Shown in pieces: positions 9,691-19,210 of a stretch of 52,774 nucleotides of DNA. The notes below the pieces were generated by a model, which had not been told where the DNA came from, did no database searches, and worked only from the letters and a program-made list of their open reading frames with translations. The stretch comes from Flavobacteriaceae bacterium. GTDB lineage: Bacteria > Bacteroidota > Bacteroidia > Flavobacteriales > Flavobacteriaceae. The DNA lies in assembly GCA_015494075.1 (NCBI GenBank), contig WGBX01000016.1, positions 1 through 52,774 on the forward strand, read 5' to 3'. The position numbers and the translations under genes were made by a program. Each line of letters starts with the position of its first letter. Positions within the stretch are counted from its first letter, which is position 1.

Positions 9691-10508
9691 TAATGATCAG
9701 AATTAAATTTGTTTTTTAAAGCTTCCAATTGGTCTTGCTCGTAACGTAACTTTATACGGTCATAAACGTTTTTTATGATCTTTTTAGTATATAAAGGAAA
9801 GTCGGCTCGCATAATCCATCCGTAATATCCGGGATCTTTTTGTAAGACATCGGCTACTTTTTGGCCTTTATATTTTCCAAAATTTATAACTTCTTCGTTT
9901 TTATCATTGTAAATAATTCGTCCCTGAAAATCAGCAGCTTTAAAATAAGCGCTAAAATTACTTAAAGCCTTCATGTCTTTTGGGAGATCTTCATATTTAT
10001 CTAATTGTGCCTTAAATATTTCATAAGTAGCTTTTGTATCAGCTTCAGCTGAATGTGCATTTGTTAGATCGCCATCACAATAAAATCTATAAGCTGCTGT
10101 TAAATTTCTAGGTTCCATTTTATGAAATATATTCTGAATATCTATTAAATGGTTGGTTTTCAAGTCAAAATCAATGCCTGCTCTTAATAATTCTTCTGCT
10201 AGTAAAGGTACATCAAATCTATTTGAATTAAAACCTGCTAAATCTGCATCAGCAATTAAATTAAAAATATCCTGAGCAATTTCTTTAAATGTCGGCGCAT
10301 CTGCAACATCAGCATCGTATATACCATGTATTTTAGAAGCTTCTACGGGGATAGGCATTTCAGGATTGACACGCCATGTTTTTGTGATTTCTTGTCCATT
10401 AGGTTCAACTCGTATAATGGCAATTTCAACAATACGGTCCTTAGCTGTGTTAACACCTGTAGTTTCTAAGTCAAAAAAGCAAATGGGTCTGGTTAATTTT
10501 ATATTCAT
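9690..10508 (-). CDS. 3'-5' exonuclease, DnaQ/ExoX-like
   Basis: FFDLETTGVN (ExoI), AGFNSNRFDVPLL (ExoII), NAHSAEADTKATYEIF (ExoIII); C-terminal FGKYKGQKVADVLQKDPGYYGWIM resembles ExoX-like C-terminal domains; start refined to MNIKLTRP. Confidence 0.88.
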   Translation of the reverse strand: MNIKLTRPICFFDLETTGVNTAKDRIVEIAIIRVEPNGQEITKTWRVNPEMPIPVEASKIHGIYDADVADAPTFKEIAQDIFNLIADADLAGFNSNRFDVPLLAEELLRAGIDFDLKTNHLIDIQNIFHKMEPRNLTAAYRFYCDGDLTNAHSAEADTKATYEIFKAQLDKYEDLPKDMKALSNFSAYFKAADFQGRIIYNDKNEEVINFGKYKGQKVADVLQKDPGYYGWIMRADFPLYTKKIIKNVYDRIKLRYEQDQLEALKNKFNSDH

Positions 10509-10513
10509 CATAA

Positions 10514-11203
10514 TTATTTTGGTGGTATTGGTAAGACCTTTTTGGTCCATTTATTTTGCAAATCTATGAATTTATAACCCAATTTGTTAGGTTGTGGTTC
10601 TAAAATTTCATCTTGAAAAGCTTTTTGTAAAATATATTCAATCCAATAATCTTCTTTATTGTTAAACGGGTCAAACTCAACTTTTAAGTCAATATGATAT
10701 AATTTTGCTATATTTTGATACCAAAAAGCCGTCCAACCATTTTTATATTTTTTTAAAAATTGGTATACGGTTTGTCCGGTTTGTCGATGAAATAATTTAG
10801 ATAAAATACGACCCTCAGACTGTGTTAATTTTTTTAATTTAGGTTCAAATTCTTTTTTTATCCATCGTTTAACGATTCGCATATAACGTTTGCGTTGTTT
10901 CGGTGACATCTTAGCCAAACGTTTATCTAACTTAAAAACATTATCACCAGACAATTTTGCAAATGGATAAACTTTATAAACTTTATAACGTATCCACCGA
11001 TATCTTTTAATATCGCGAGAATTAGTAAATTTAATACGTGGTAAAATAGTTATGGGAGTCAAATCAAATACCGGGATAGAATCAATTGATTTATAAATAA
11101 AACCACTTAAACTATCATTTGTTTTTGATAAGTCTTGACCAAAAGTCTTGCCAACCAATAAAAAGGCAAATAATATTGACAGTATAAGATACTTTTTTTT
11201 CAT
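10514..11203 (-). CDS. DUF4294 domain-containing protein
   Basis: Signal peptide, IRYKVYKVYPFAKL...MSPKQRKRYMRIVKRWIKKEFEPKLKKLT, as remembered for this Bacteroidota family. Confidence 0.75.
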   Translation of the reverse strand: MKKKYLILSILFAFLLVGKTFGQDLSKTNDSLSGFIYKSIDSIPVFDLTPITILPRIKFTNSRDIKRYRWIRYKVYKVYPFAKLSGDNVFKLDKRLAKMSPKQRKRYMRIVKRWIKKEFEPKLKKLTQSEGRILSKLFHRQTGQTVYQFLKKYKNGWTAFWYQNIAKLYHIDLKVEFDPFNNKEDYWIEYILQKAFQDEILEPQPNKLGYKFIDLQNKWTKKVLPIPPK

Positions 11204-11284
11204 TGAAAAAAAGAAATTGTGTTAAAAATTTATTCAAAAATACGTAAAGCAATTATAAATCTATCCTTTGCTTTGATTTTTTTG

Positions 11285-11292
11285 TACTTTTG
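11285..11292 (+). promoter_or_regulatory. Candidate -7 element TACTTTTG for the M23 peptidase gene
   Basis: TAnnTTTG match 28 nt before the refined ATG at 11320; overlaps the track's start, which supports the later start. Confidence 0.4.
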
Positions 11293-11319
11293 ATGTTTAT
11301 GTTGATCTTATCAAGAATA

Positions 11320-13005
11320 ATGCCCAAACAATTTTTGTTTCTTTTTATTATATTTTGTCTTTTTCCCCAAGTAAGAGGACAAAGTGACAGTTTAAGAATG
11401 CCATTAGATATACCTTTATATTTATCGGGGACTTTTGGCGAACTAAGATCTAATCATTTTCATTCCGGCATAGATATTAAAACAAATAATGAAGAGGGCT
11501 TACCGGTTTATGCCATAGAAGATGGGTTTGTATATCGTATAAAAATATCAAGAGGTGGTTATGGTAAAGCATTGTATATACAACATTCTTCGGGTTTGAC
11601 TTCTGTATACGGTCATTTAAAATTTTTTAATGACAAAATTGAAACTTATATTAAACAAAAGCAATACAAAAAACAACAATATGAAATTGAAGTTTTTCCT
11701 TACAAAATAGAACTTCCTGTAAAAAAAGGAGAAATTATTGCTTATACAGGTAATACAGGTCGTTCATCAGGGCCGCATCTGCATTTTGAAATAAGAAACA
11801 GTCTCGAACATCCCTTAAATCCGATGCAATTCGGGGTTAAAGTAACAGACACACAAAAACCGGTTGTTAAAAATGTCTATTTATATCCATTAGATAACAA
11901 TAGCCAAGTCAATAAATTTGCGCAACGCGTTAAATTAGGATTAAAACGGCTTAATGATAGTTTATATCTTACTGATACCGTTGTAGCTTCCGGAAGAATT
12001 GCAGTTGGCATTGAAGCTTATGACCGGCAAGACTTTGTTAAAAATCATAACGGACTATACAAAATAGCTATGAAAGTTAACGGCCTGCCGGTTTTTGAAC
12101 AAGTCATGGATGAATTTTCGTTTGCACATTCTAAAATGCTTAACACCACCATTGATTATCCTTACTATTTAAAATATCACAAACGCATACAACTTTTATG
12201 GGTTAAACCATACAATTTATTAGAGATATACACCCAACTGGTAAATGATGGCAGTATAAACATATTGCCGAAAAGGAATTATCAAATCGATATCATTTTA
12301 TCAGATTTTGAAAATAATAAAACACAAATAAAAATTCCAATTAAGGGAGAAAAATTGACGGTACAAACAAAAAGTAAAATTATTAAAACACCATATCATA
12401 TAGTCCCTAAAAAAACAAGTTACTTTGAAGTTAAACCTTGGCGTGTTAAGTTTTTACCAAATACCTTATACGAAGATGCTTTTATCAAACTCGAAGCTAC
12501 GCCAAATTATTTACACATAGCAAAACTTTACCAGCCTTTGCAAAAAGCATATCATATATCTTATCCTTTAAAAAAAATAAAACCAAACTTGGTAAATTAT
12601 GCTTACATAGCATTATTAGGAAATAATAATCGTGCTTATTACATATCTAGTAAAAAAACTAAGGATAGCCTACACGGATCTACACGAAGATTTGGATATT
12701 TTACAATTAGATATGATAGTATAGCGCCTTATATTAAAGCGCTAAATTTTAATGCAAAAGCTGATTTAAGTAATTATAGATTTTTAAAACTACGCATTGG
12801 TGATAAAAAAAGTGGTATTAAATCGTATCAAGCATATATTGATGGACAGTGGGTTTTAATGGAATATGATTATAAAAAAGGAACTTTAACCTATGATTTT
12901 TCGGATATTAAACTAGAAGGTAACCGACATAACTTATTGGTTTTGGTTACAGACCGTTTAGGAAACACCCGACAGTACCGCACCACATTTTATCGCAAAA
13001 AATAG
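11320..13005 (+). CDS. M23 family metallopeptidase (LytM-like)
   Basis: SNHFHSGIDIKT and GRSSGPHLHFEIRN motifs; signal peptide after refined start MPKQFLFLFI. Confidence 0.88.
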   Translation: MPKQFLFLFIIFCLFPQVRGQSDSLRMPLDIPLYLSGTFGELRSNHFHSGIDIKTNNEEGLPVYAIEDGFVYRIKISRGGYGKALYIQHSSGLTSVYGHLKFFNDKIETYIKQKQYKKQQYEIEVFPYKIELPVKKGEIIAYTGNTGRSSGPHLHFEIRNSLEHPLNPMQFGVKVTDTQKPVVKNVYLYPLDNNSQVNKFAQRVKLGLKRLNDSLYLTDTVVASGRIAVGIEAYDRQDFVKNHNGLYKIAMKVNGLPVFEQVMDEFSFAHSKMLNTTIDYPYYLKYHKRIQLLWVKPYNLLEIYTQLVNDGSINILPKRNYQIDIILSDFENNKTQIKIPIKGEKLTVQTKSKIIKTPYHIVPKKTSYFEVKPWRVKFLPNTLYEDAFIKLEATPNYLHIAKLYQPLQKAYHISYPLKKIKPNLVNYAYIALLGNNNRAYYISSKKTKDSLHGSTRRFGYFTIRYDSIAPYIKALNFNAKADLSNYRFLKLRIGDKKSGIKSYQAYIDGQWVLMEYDYKKGTLTYDFSDIKLEGNRHNLLVLVTDRLGNTRQYRTTFYRKK

Positions 13006-13070
13006 TTAGTATAAAAAATGCGTATTATTAAAAGTACAAAAGATTTATAAACATTGAATAAGCCTGATAT

Positions 13071-13676
13071 ATGGCCACAGATACATATTTAACAATAGAG
13101 CAAGCACCTAAGCCGGCATTATTTAAAGATCGAAAAAGTAAATTTGTCGGATACGCTTTTCCGGTACAAAATTCGAAAGATGTCAAAAAATATATTGATT
13201 TACTTAAAAAAGAACATCATAGCGCACGCCATTGGTGCTATGCATATCGCATTGGTATAGAAACAGTTGAAGAAAGAGCTAATGATGACGGCGAACCTTC
13301 AAATTCGGCCGGCATGCCAATTTTAAACCAAATAAAGGCTAAAAATCTTACCAATATTTTGGTAATAGTTGTCCGGTATTTTGGTGGTGTCAAATTAGGT
13401 GTCGGCGGTCTGATCAATGCTTATAAAACTACTGCTCAAATGGTCTTAGATCAAGCAAAAGTTATAGAAAAAATACGCACTAAAAATTTACAAATAAGTT
13501 TCGACTATCCGGACATGAACAAAGTTATGCGTATCATTAAAGAACATCATTTACAGATAATACAACAAGAGCTGCAAGCGCATGGTAAAATTATTGTTTC
13601 GATTAGATTAGATAATTTCGAACAATTACAAAAAACTTTTAACAACATCCATACTTTAAAGGTTAAAACCCTATAA
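13071..13676 (+). CDS. YigZ/IMPACT family protein (UPF0029)
   Basis: KSKFVGYAFPV, HHSARHWCYAYRIG, NDDGEPSNSAGMPIL, VVRYFGGVKLGVGGL. Confidence 0.9.
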   Translation: MATDTYLTIEQAPKPALFKDRKSKFVGYAFPVQNSKDVKKYIDLLKKEHHSARHWCYAYRIGIETVEERANDDGEPSNSAGMPILNQIKAKNLTNILVIVVRYFGGVKLGVGGLINAYKTTAQMVLDQAKVIEKIRTKNLQISFDYPDMNKVMRIIKEHHLQIIQQELQAHGKIIVSIRLDNFEQLQKTFNNIHTLKVKTL

Positions 13677-13679
13677 AAC

Positions 13680-13710
13680 AAAAAAGACAGCAATATTGGC
13701 TGTCTTTTTT
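13680..13710. terminator. Bidirectional terminator between yigZ-like gene and tRNA-Leu
   Basis: AAAAAAGACAGC-AATATTG-GCTGTCTTTTTT. Confidence 0.88.
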
Positions 13711-13715
13711 TGAAG

Positions 13716-13799
13716 TACCTCGGGTGGGAATCGAACCCACACTCTGTTGCCAGAACTGGATTTTGAATCCAGCGCGTCTACCAATTCCGCCACCGAGGC
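13716..13799 (-). tRNA. tRNA-Leu (CAA anticodon)
   Basis: Reverse complement GCCTCGGTGGCGGAATTGGTAGACGCGCTGGATTCAAAATCCAGTTCTGGCAACAGAGTGTGGGTTCGATTCCCACCCGAGGTA: 7-bp acceptor (G1-U72), CTGGA-TTCAAAA-TCCAG anticodon arm, class II variable arm, GGTTCGATTCC T arm; CCA not encoded. Confidence 0.95.
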
Positions 13800-13813
13800 T
13801 TTATTTGGGATTG

Positions 13814-13843
13814 CAAATATAAAAAGAATTTACATTATATCAA
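13814..13843 (-). promoter_or_regulatory. Consensus Bacteroidota promoter for tRNA-Leu
   Basis: Minus strand TTG-n19-TATATTTG; -7 box ends 15 nt before the tRNA 5' end. Confidence 0.7.
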
Positions 13844-13861
13844 TCATCTCTTTTAAAAAAA

Positions 13862-14743
13862 TTACATCTCTGCTTTTTGGCCTGAAACTTTTCTATCAAT
13901 TTTACGCAATAAGCCTAAAAGGACTTTTCCCGGACCAACTTCAACAAATTCTGTTGCACCATCAGCAATCATATGTTGAATGGTCTGCGTCCATTTAACC
14001 GGAGCCGTTAACTGTTTGTTTAAATTTCTTTTAATATTTACAGGATCTGTTTCAGGACGAGCTGTTACATTTTGATAAACCGGCGCAATAGGTTTATGAA
14101 AAACAGTTTCTGATATGGCCTTAGCCAATTCTTCACGAGCCGGTTCCATCAAGGGTGAGTGAAAAGCACCGCCAACAGGCAACAATACAGCCCTTCGTGC
14201 GCCGGCAGCTATTAAAGCTTCATTAGCCTTTTTGACGGCTACAGTTTCACCACTAATAACCAATTGTCCCGGACAATTATAATTTGCAGGGGCCACAATT
14301 CCATCTACTTTACGACAAATTTCCTCTACAATCTCATCTGGCAAATTTAAAATTGCAGACATTGTAGAATTAACTAACTCAGTTGCTTTTTGCATGGCTT
14401 GCGCTCTTTTGGACACCAATTGGAGACCATCTTCAAAACTTAAGGATTTACCGGCTACTAAAGCTGAAAACTCACCTAATGAATGTCCTGCCAACATATC
14501 CGGGTTAAAATTATCTCCTAATAATTCGGCCATAATAACTGAATGCAAAAATATTGCAGGCTGGGTAACTCTTGTTTGTCTCAAATCCTCTGCCGAGCCC
14601 TCAAACATTATTCTTGCAATATCAAATCCCAAAATTTCATTGGCTTGATCAAAACGTTTTTTTGCTAAGTCATATTGCTCATAAAGGTCTTTGCCCATTC
14701 CTTCATATTGCGCACCTTGCCCCGGAAAAATATATGCTTTCAT
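13862..14743 (-). CDS. fabD: ACP S-malonyltransferase
   Basis: FPGQGAQYEGMGKDLY, GHSLGEFSALV, GGAFHSPLMEPA. Confidence 0.95.
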   Translation of the reverse strand: MKAYIFPGQGAQYEGMGKDLYEQYDLAKKRFDQANEILGFDIARIMFEGSAEDLRQTRVTQPAIFLHSVIMAELLGDNFNPDMLAGHSLGEFSALVAGKSLSFEDGLQLVSKRAQAMQKATELVNSTMSAILNLPDEIVEEICRKVDGIVAPANYNCPGQLVISGETVAVKKANEALIAAGARRAVLLPVGGAFHSPLMEPAREELAKAISETVFHKPIAPVYQNVTARPETDPVNIKRNLNKQLTAPVKWTQTIQHMIADGATEFVEVGPGKVLLGLLRKIDRKVSGQKAEM

Positions 14744-14921
14744 TTTTAGTTTTTTTAATAATTACATTGGCAAAAATACATATTTTTTAAATATACTATT
14801 GCAGATTAATCCCCTTCTGTAAACGGTCGCTAAACAAATGATACCGGCTAATATATTATAGTAATTAAAAAATTAGAAGTTCTTATTTTTTTTGTATTTT
14901 TACAGCATTGTAATCTTACTT

Positions 14922-15503
14922 ATGCAAAAACTATTTCTGCTTTTAACGGGACTTTTATCCGGCTATATTTTGCAGGGGCAAACCACATCAGCACCTATTG
15001 ATGTCTATATTAAGCAGGGTTTAGACAGTTTGATTTTAAATAATAATACTGTTAAGCTAAAGAGAGAACCTTTTACTTTAATAATTGTATATAATCAACC
15101 GGAAAAATACAATGGTTTGTTTGTAAACACCTCTTTTACTAAAAATTATTACAAATTAGAACCTTCTGAAACTATAAAAGATTTGAACTATTTGCCACAA
15201 AAGGTCTACTCTGAACATAAATTTAATCCTAAAAAAGAGCTCAAAGTAAATCCTGAATTTTTTCAATATTTTGGCTATAATCCTGCTTCTAATTGGAACA
15301 AATTTGATAGGATTATTAAAAAAAACGGTAAAGTTATGGCTTACCGTAAGGTGAAAAATTTCTATTTAGTAGATGAAAAGGAAAATATTCCGGTAGAAGA
15401 AATGCGTTTTAGCATTTATATGATTTTTGAAGTAATTGATCAAAACACCGGACATTTTTTTAATAAAGAAATATACCGCACAAAAGCAAAACTCAAATTT
15501 TAA
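14922..15503 (+). CDS. Hypothetical secreted protein
   Basis: Signal peptide MQKLFLLLTGLLSGYILQGQ; no family recognised; refined start. Confidence 0.65.
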   Translation: MQKLFLLLTGLLSGYILQGQTTSAPIDVYIKQGLDSLILNNNTVKLKREPFTLIIVYNQPEKYNGLFVNTSFTKNYYKLEPSETIKDLNYLPQKVYSEHKFNPKKELKVNPEFFQYFGYNPASNWNKFDRIIKKNGKVMAYRKVKNFYLVDEKENIPVEEMRFSIYMIFEVIDQNTGHFFNKEIYRTKAKLKF

Positions 15504-16291
15504 ATAGTGACTCCGACAACATAGCCTGAATGATTGCGAATATTAAGAACATGACCATCATCAAATATAAGATATTGACCTTTAATTCCGGATAATACAC
15601 CTTTAAAATCAGGCATCTTTTCCAGATTTATACTTTTAACCTTTTCAGGATTTTTTAAAACCGGATATTGTAAGCTTAATATTTCCGGTTTTTCAAGCCA
15701 ATAATTTATTAAATCTTTTGAAAGGTAAGCTTTCACCTCTTCTCTAATTGCTAATAAATCTTTATCTGTAGAAATACCTTTTAACATTTTTTGCCATCCG
15801 GTTTTATCGGTTATATGTTGTTTAATTAAGACCTCTGCTTGTCCGGCCAAATAACGATTGGGCGTTTCTAAAATAGGCAATGCTGCATCCGCACCTTGAT
15901 CTATCCATCGAAAAGGAATTTGTGATTTACGGGTTACGCCTACCTTAACATCGCTCGTTTTCGCCAAATAAACAATATGAGGTTTTAATTGTACAGATTG
16001 TTCATATGCCAAATCTCGATCTTCAATTCCCAAATGTGCTTGACTTTTTTCAGGTTTCATTACCCACGCGCCTACCTGTGGGCTTTCAAAATAACATTTT
16101 TTACATAAACCTTGCGCAAATACAGGCAAATCTTGACCACAATTTAAGCATTCATATTTTTTAAAACTAAAGTGTATTTTTCGGCCTAATAAATTGTTCA
16201 AAATAATAAAGTCATCACCCATATCAAGATAATATTGTATAGGTTGTCCCAACTCAGTAGGCATCCTTCTTAAAACACTTTCGTAGTACAT
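15500..16291 (-). CDS. DUF2797 domain-containing protein
   Basis: CLNCGQDLPVFAQGLCKKCYFESPQVGAWVMKPEKSQAHLGIEDRDLAYEQSVQLKPHIVYLAKTSDVKVGVTRKSQIPFRWIDQGA; start refined to MYYESVLRRM. Confidence 0.85.
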   Translation of the reverse strand: MYYESVLRRMPTELGQPIQYYLDMGDDFIILNNLLGRKIHFSFKKYECLNCGQDLPVFAQGLCKKCYFESPQVGAWVMKPEKSQAHLGIEDRDLAYEQSVQLKPHIVYLAKTSDVKVGVTRKSQIPFRWIDQGADAALPILETPNRYLAGQAEVLIKQHITDKTGWQKMLKGISTDKDLLAIREEVKAYLSKDLINYWLEKPEILSLQYPVLKNPEKVKSINLEKMPDFKGVLSGIKGQYLIFDDGHVLNIRNHSGYVVGVTI

Positions 16292-16331
16292 AATTTTATT
16301 GTAAATTGAATGTTTAAATATACACAAAAAT

Positions 16332-17858
16332 ATGCAGATTGGTTTTATAAATTCAATTGCTACGTGGTGGTTAAATAAACGATTATCAGATTTGAGATTG
16401 TTTACCAAAAATCCTTTAAATACACAAGAAGAACAACTCAATATACTAATTGAAAAAGGTCGTAATACCCTATATGGCCAAAATTTAGGTTTTGAAAATT
16501 TTAAAAATTATGAAAATTTTAAAAATCGTGTTCCATTAAACAACTATGAATCTTTATCACCTTTTATTCAAAAAATGATGAAAGGTGAAAATAATATTTT
16601 ATGGCCGGGAAAAGTAAAATGGTTTGCTAAATCAAGCGGTACAACCAGTAGTCGTAGTAAGTTTATTCCGGTTACACAAGACATATTACAGTTAACACAT
16701 TTTCAAGGTGCAAAAGATGTTTTGGCTTATTATTTTTATCATAACCCCAACACTAAATTACTTAAAGGCAAAACTTTAAAGTTAGGTGGTAGCAAAAAGT
16801 TACATAAACATGGACAAGCTTATGTTGGTGATTTGTCTGCAATTATGATTGATAATATGCCTTTTTGGACCAATTTGGTTACAGTACCTGAAAAAAAAAC
16901 AGCTTTGCTGGCAGATTGGGAGATAAAACTACAACGTATTATTCAAGAAGCTTTAAGTAACCAATTGACAGGCTTAGCAGGTGTCCCTTCGTGGATAATG
17001 CTTTTTTTAAAAGAAGCATTGCAACAAACAGGTAAAAAACATATTTTAGAAATATGGCCGGATTTAGAAGTGTTTTTTCATGGTGGTGTCAGCTTTAAAC
17101 CTTACAAGGAATCTTTTAGACAGTTCTTCCCTTCTGAAAAATTTAATTATCTAGAAATTTACAATGCATCGGAAGGTTTTTTTGCCTTACAAGACCAGCC
17201 TGAACGTTCTGATATGCTTTTGATGCTAGATTATGGTATTTTTTATGAATTTATACCATTATCGGCTTTTAATGAGGTCGATTCAACTCAAGTATTAACA
17301 TTAAATGATGTACAACCTAATGTTAATTATGCAATGGTAATTACAACTATGAGCGGGTTGTGGCGTTATATTATCGGTGATACAATTCGTTTTACCTCAA
17401 TAAGACCTTACCGGATTGAAATTACAGGTCGAACAAAACATTATATCAATGCCTTTGGCGAAGAAGTTATTATTGCACAAACTGACAAAGCCTTAACTAA
17501 AGCAGCTCAACAAACCGGTGCTTTAGTGAAAGAATATACCGTAGCGCCTCTATATATGGATGCTAACAAACAAGGTAGACATGAATGGCTGATAGAATTT
17601 GAAAAATTACCTGAGAATATAAACCGGTTTAGCTACTTACTTGATCAATATTTGCAAAGCTTAAATTCTGACTATCAAGCAAAACGATATAAAAACATTA
17701 CGATGGCCGCTCCTAAAATAAATATAGCTTCGCAAAACTTATTTTATCTATGGTTAGAAAAAAAAGGTAAATTAGGCGGACAAAACAAAGTGCCTAGGCT
17801 TTTAAACAATAGAAAAATTATAGAAAGCCTACTTAAGCTTAATGATTATTCTTTATAA
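16332..17858 (+). CDS. GH3 family acyl-acid-amido synthetase-like protein
   Basis: ANL/GH3-like SSGTTSSRSKFIPVT phosphate-binding motif, YNASEGFFALQD, LWRYIIGDTIRFTS, ITGRTKHYINAFGEEV. Confidence 0.88.
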   Translation: MQIGFINSIATWWLNKRLSDLRLFTKNPLNTQEEQLNILIEKGRNTLYGQNLGFENFKNYENFKNRVPLNNYESLSPFIQKMMKGENNILWPGKVKWFAKSSGTTSSRSKFIPVTQDILQLTHFQGAKDVLAYYFYHNPNTKLLKGKTLKLGGSKKLHKHGQAYVGDLSAIMIDNMPFWTNLVTVPEKKTALLADWEIKLQRIIQEALSNQLTGLAGVPSWIMLFLKEALQQTGKKHILEIWPDLEVFFHGGVSFKPYKESFRQFFPSEKFNYLEIYNASEGFFALQDQPERSDMLLMLDYGIFYEFIPLSAFNEVDSTQVLTLNDVQPNVNYAMVITTMSGLWRYIIGDTIRFTSIRPYRIEITGRTKHYINAFGEEVIIAQTDKALTKAAQQTGALVKEYTVAPLYMDANKQGRHEWLIEFEKLPENINRFSYLLDQYLQSLNSDYQAKRYKNITMAAPKINIASQNLFYLWLEKKGKLGGQNKVPRLLNNRKIIESLLKLNDYSL

Positions 17859-17868
17859 TGATTTGATT

Positions 17869-18783
17869 ATGATAAAATTAGAAAAAAATGACTATCAACT
17901 TCCTAATCTTGAATGGCTGGCAAAACAAGTTGTTGAAGGTAGCTTGGCAGGATTGCATAAAAGTCCGTTTCATGGCTATTCTGCCGAATTTTTAGAACAT
18001 AAAATTTATACCCCCGGCGAAAGCACCAAATTTATTGATTGGAAACTCTATGGTAAAACAGATAAATTATTTACAAAAAAATTTGAAGATGAAACCAATT
18101 TACGGGCCCATTTTATCATAGACAATTCTTCATCAATGCATTATCCGCAACGTAATAATTTTAATCTTTCACAATTAAACAAAATACAATTTGGTGTTTT
18201 GAGCGCTGCTGCCCTTATGGAAATCTTAAAAAAACAACGCGATGCTATTGGCCTAAGTATTTATGCTGAAAATTATGAGTTTTTTGCCAAAGAAAAAAAT
18301 AGTGCAGCACACCATAGAATGTTACTACACCATTTGGAAAAAATTTTACAAAAAACCTCTCTCAAAAAAAAGACTAAAACCTACCAGCATTTACATGAAA
18401 TAGCTGAAAATATTCACCGCCGCAGTCTCATCATTTTGATAACTGATTTATGGGAAGTCCGGAAAAATAAGACAGAATTATTTGATGCCTTGCGTCATTT
18501 AAAATATAATAAACACCAAGTTTTGCTAATTCATGTTTATGATTATAAAACAGAATATGCCTTTGAGTTTGAAAATAAACCAACAAAGTTTGTTGACATC
18601 GAACATCTTACAACTATCAATCTTTATCCTGAACAAATTAAAGCAACTTACCAAAAGGCTGTACAAAATTATTTTAAAAAAATACAAGAAAGTTGCTATC
18701 AATATCAGATAGATTATTTGCCTGCTGACATACAAGCCGGTTTCAAACCGGTATTATGGCCTTTTTTATATCGCCAAAAATAA
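17869..18783 (+). CDS. DUF58 domain-containing protein
   Basis: SPFHGYSAEFLEHKIYTPGESTKFIDWKLYGKTDKLFTKKFEDETN, vWA-like IIDNSSSMHYP; refined start MIKLEKNDY. Confidence 0.9.
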   Translation: MIKLEKNDYQLPNLEWLAKQVVEGSLAGLHKSPFHGYSAEFLEHKIYTPGESTKFIDWKLYGKTDKLFTKKFEDETNLRAHFIIDNSSSMHYPQRNNFNLSQLNKIQFGVLSAAALMEILKKQRDAIGLSIYAENYEFFAKEKNSAAHHRMLLHHLEKILQKTSLKKKTKTYQHLHEIAENIHRRSLIILITDLWEVRKNKTELFDALRHLKYNKHQVLLIHVYDYKTEYAFEFENKPTKFVDIEHLTTINLYPEQIKATYQKAVQNYFKKIQESCYQYQIDYLPADIQAGFKPVLWPFLYRQK

Positions 18784-18787
18784 ATAC

Positions 18788-19195
18788 TTATGATTCTAAA
18801 CTTTCAAAAGTTGTCTTAACGGCTTGTTGAATTTCTTCAAAATCTTTTGCTGATAAGGTTACTTTTTTTCTAAAGTCCATATCACGCATCTCATTTAAAG
18901 GAATTAAGTGAACATGAACATGTGGCACTTCCAGACCTACAACAGCGACACCTATACGTTTGGCACCGGTAAAAACCTGTTCTAAAGCTTTGGCTACTTT
19001 TCTGGAAAATTTCATCAATGCCATATATTCTTGCTCCGGCATGTCAAATAAATAATCTATTTCTTTTTTGGGAACTACCAGTGTGTGCCCGGTAGCATTT
19101 GGGGAGATGTCTAAAAAAGCAATATGCTCATCATCTTCTGCTACTATATAAGCAGGTATTTCACGATTGATAATCTTAGTAAATATTGAAGCCAT
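18788..19195 (-). CDS. HIT family protein
   Basis: HxHxHxx motif HVHVHLIP; SIFTKIINREIPAYIVAEDD. Confidence 0.95.
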   Translation of the reverse strand: MASIFTKIINREIPAYIVAEDDEHIAFLDISPNATGHTLVVPKKEIDYLFDMPEQEYMALMKFSRKVAKALEQVFTGAKRIGVAVVGLEVPHVHVHLIPLNEMRDMDFRKKVTLSAKDFEEIQQAVKTTFESLES

Positions 19196-19210
19196 AATAT
19201 TGTTTTTAAA

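Noticed and set aside
13747-13998. 83-aa plus-strand ORF
   Set aside because: Overlaps tRNA-Leu and the 3' end of fabD on the opposite strand; no protein features.
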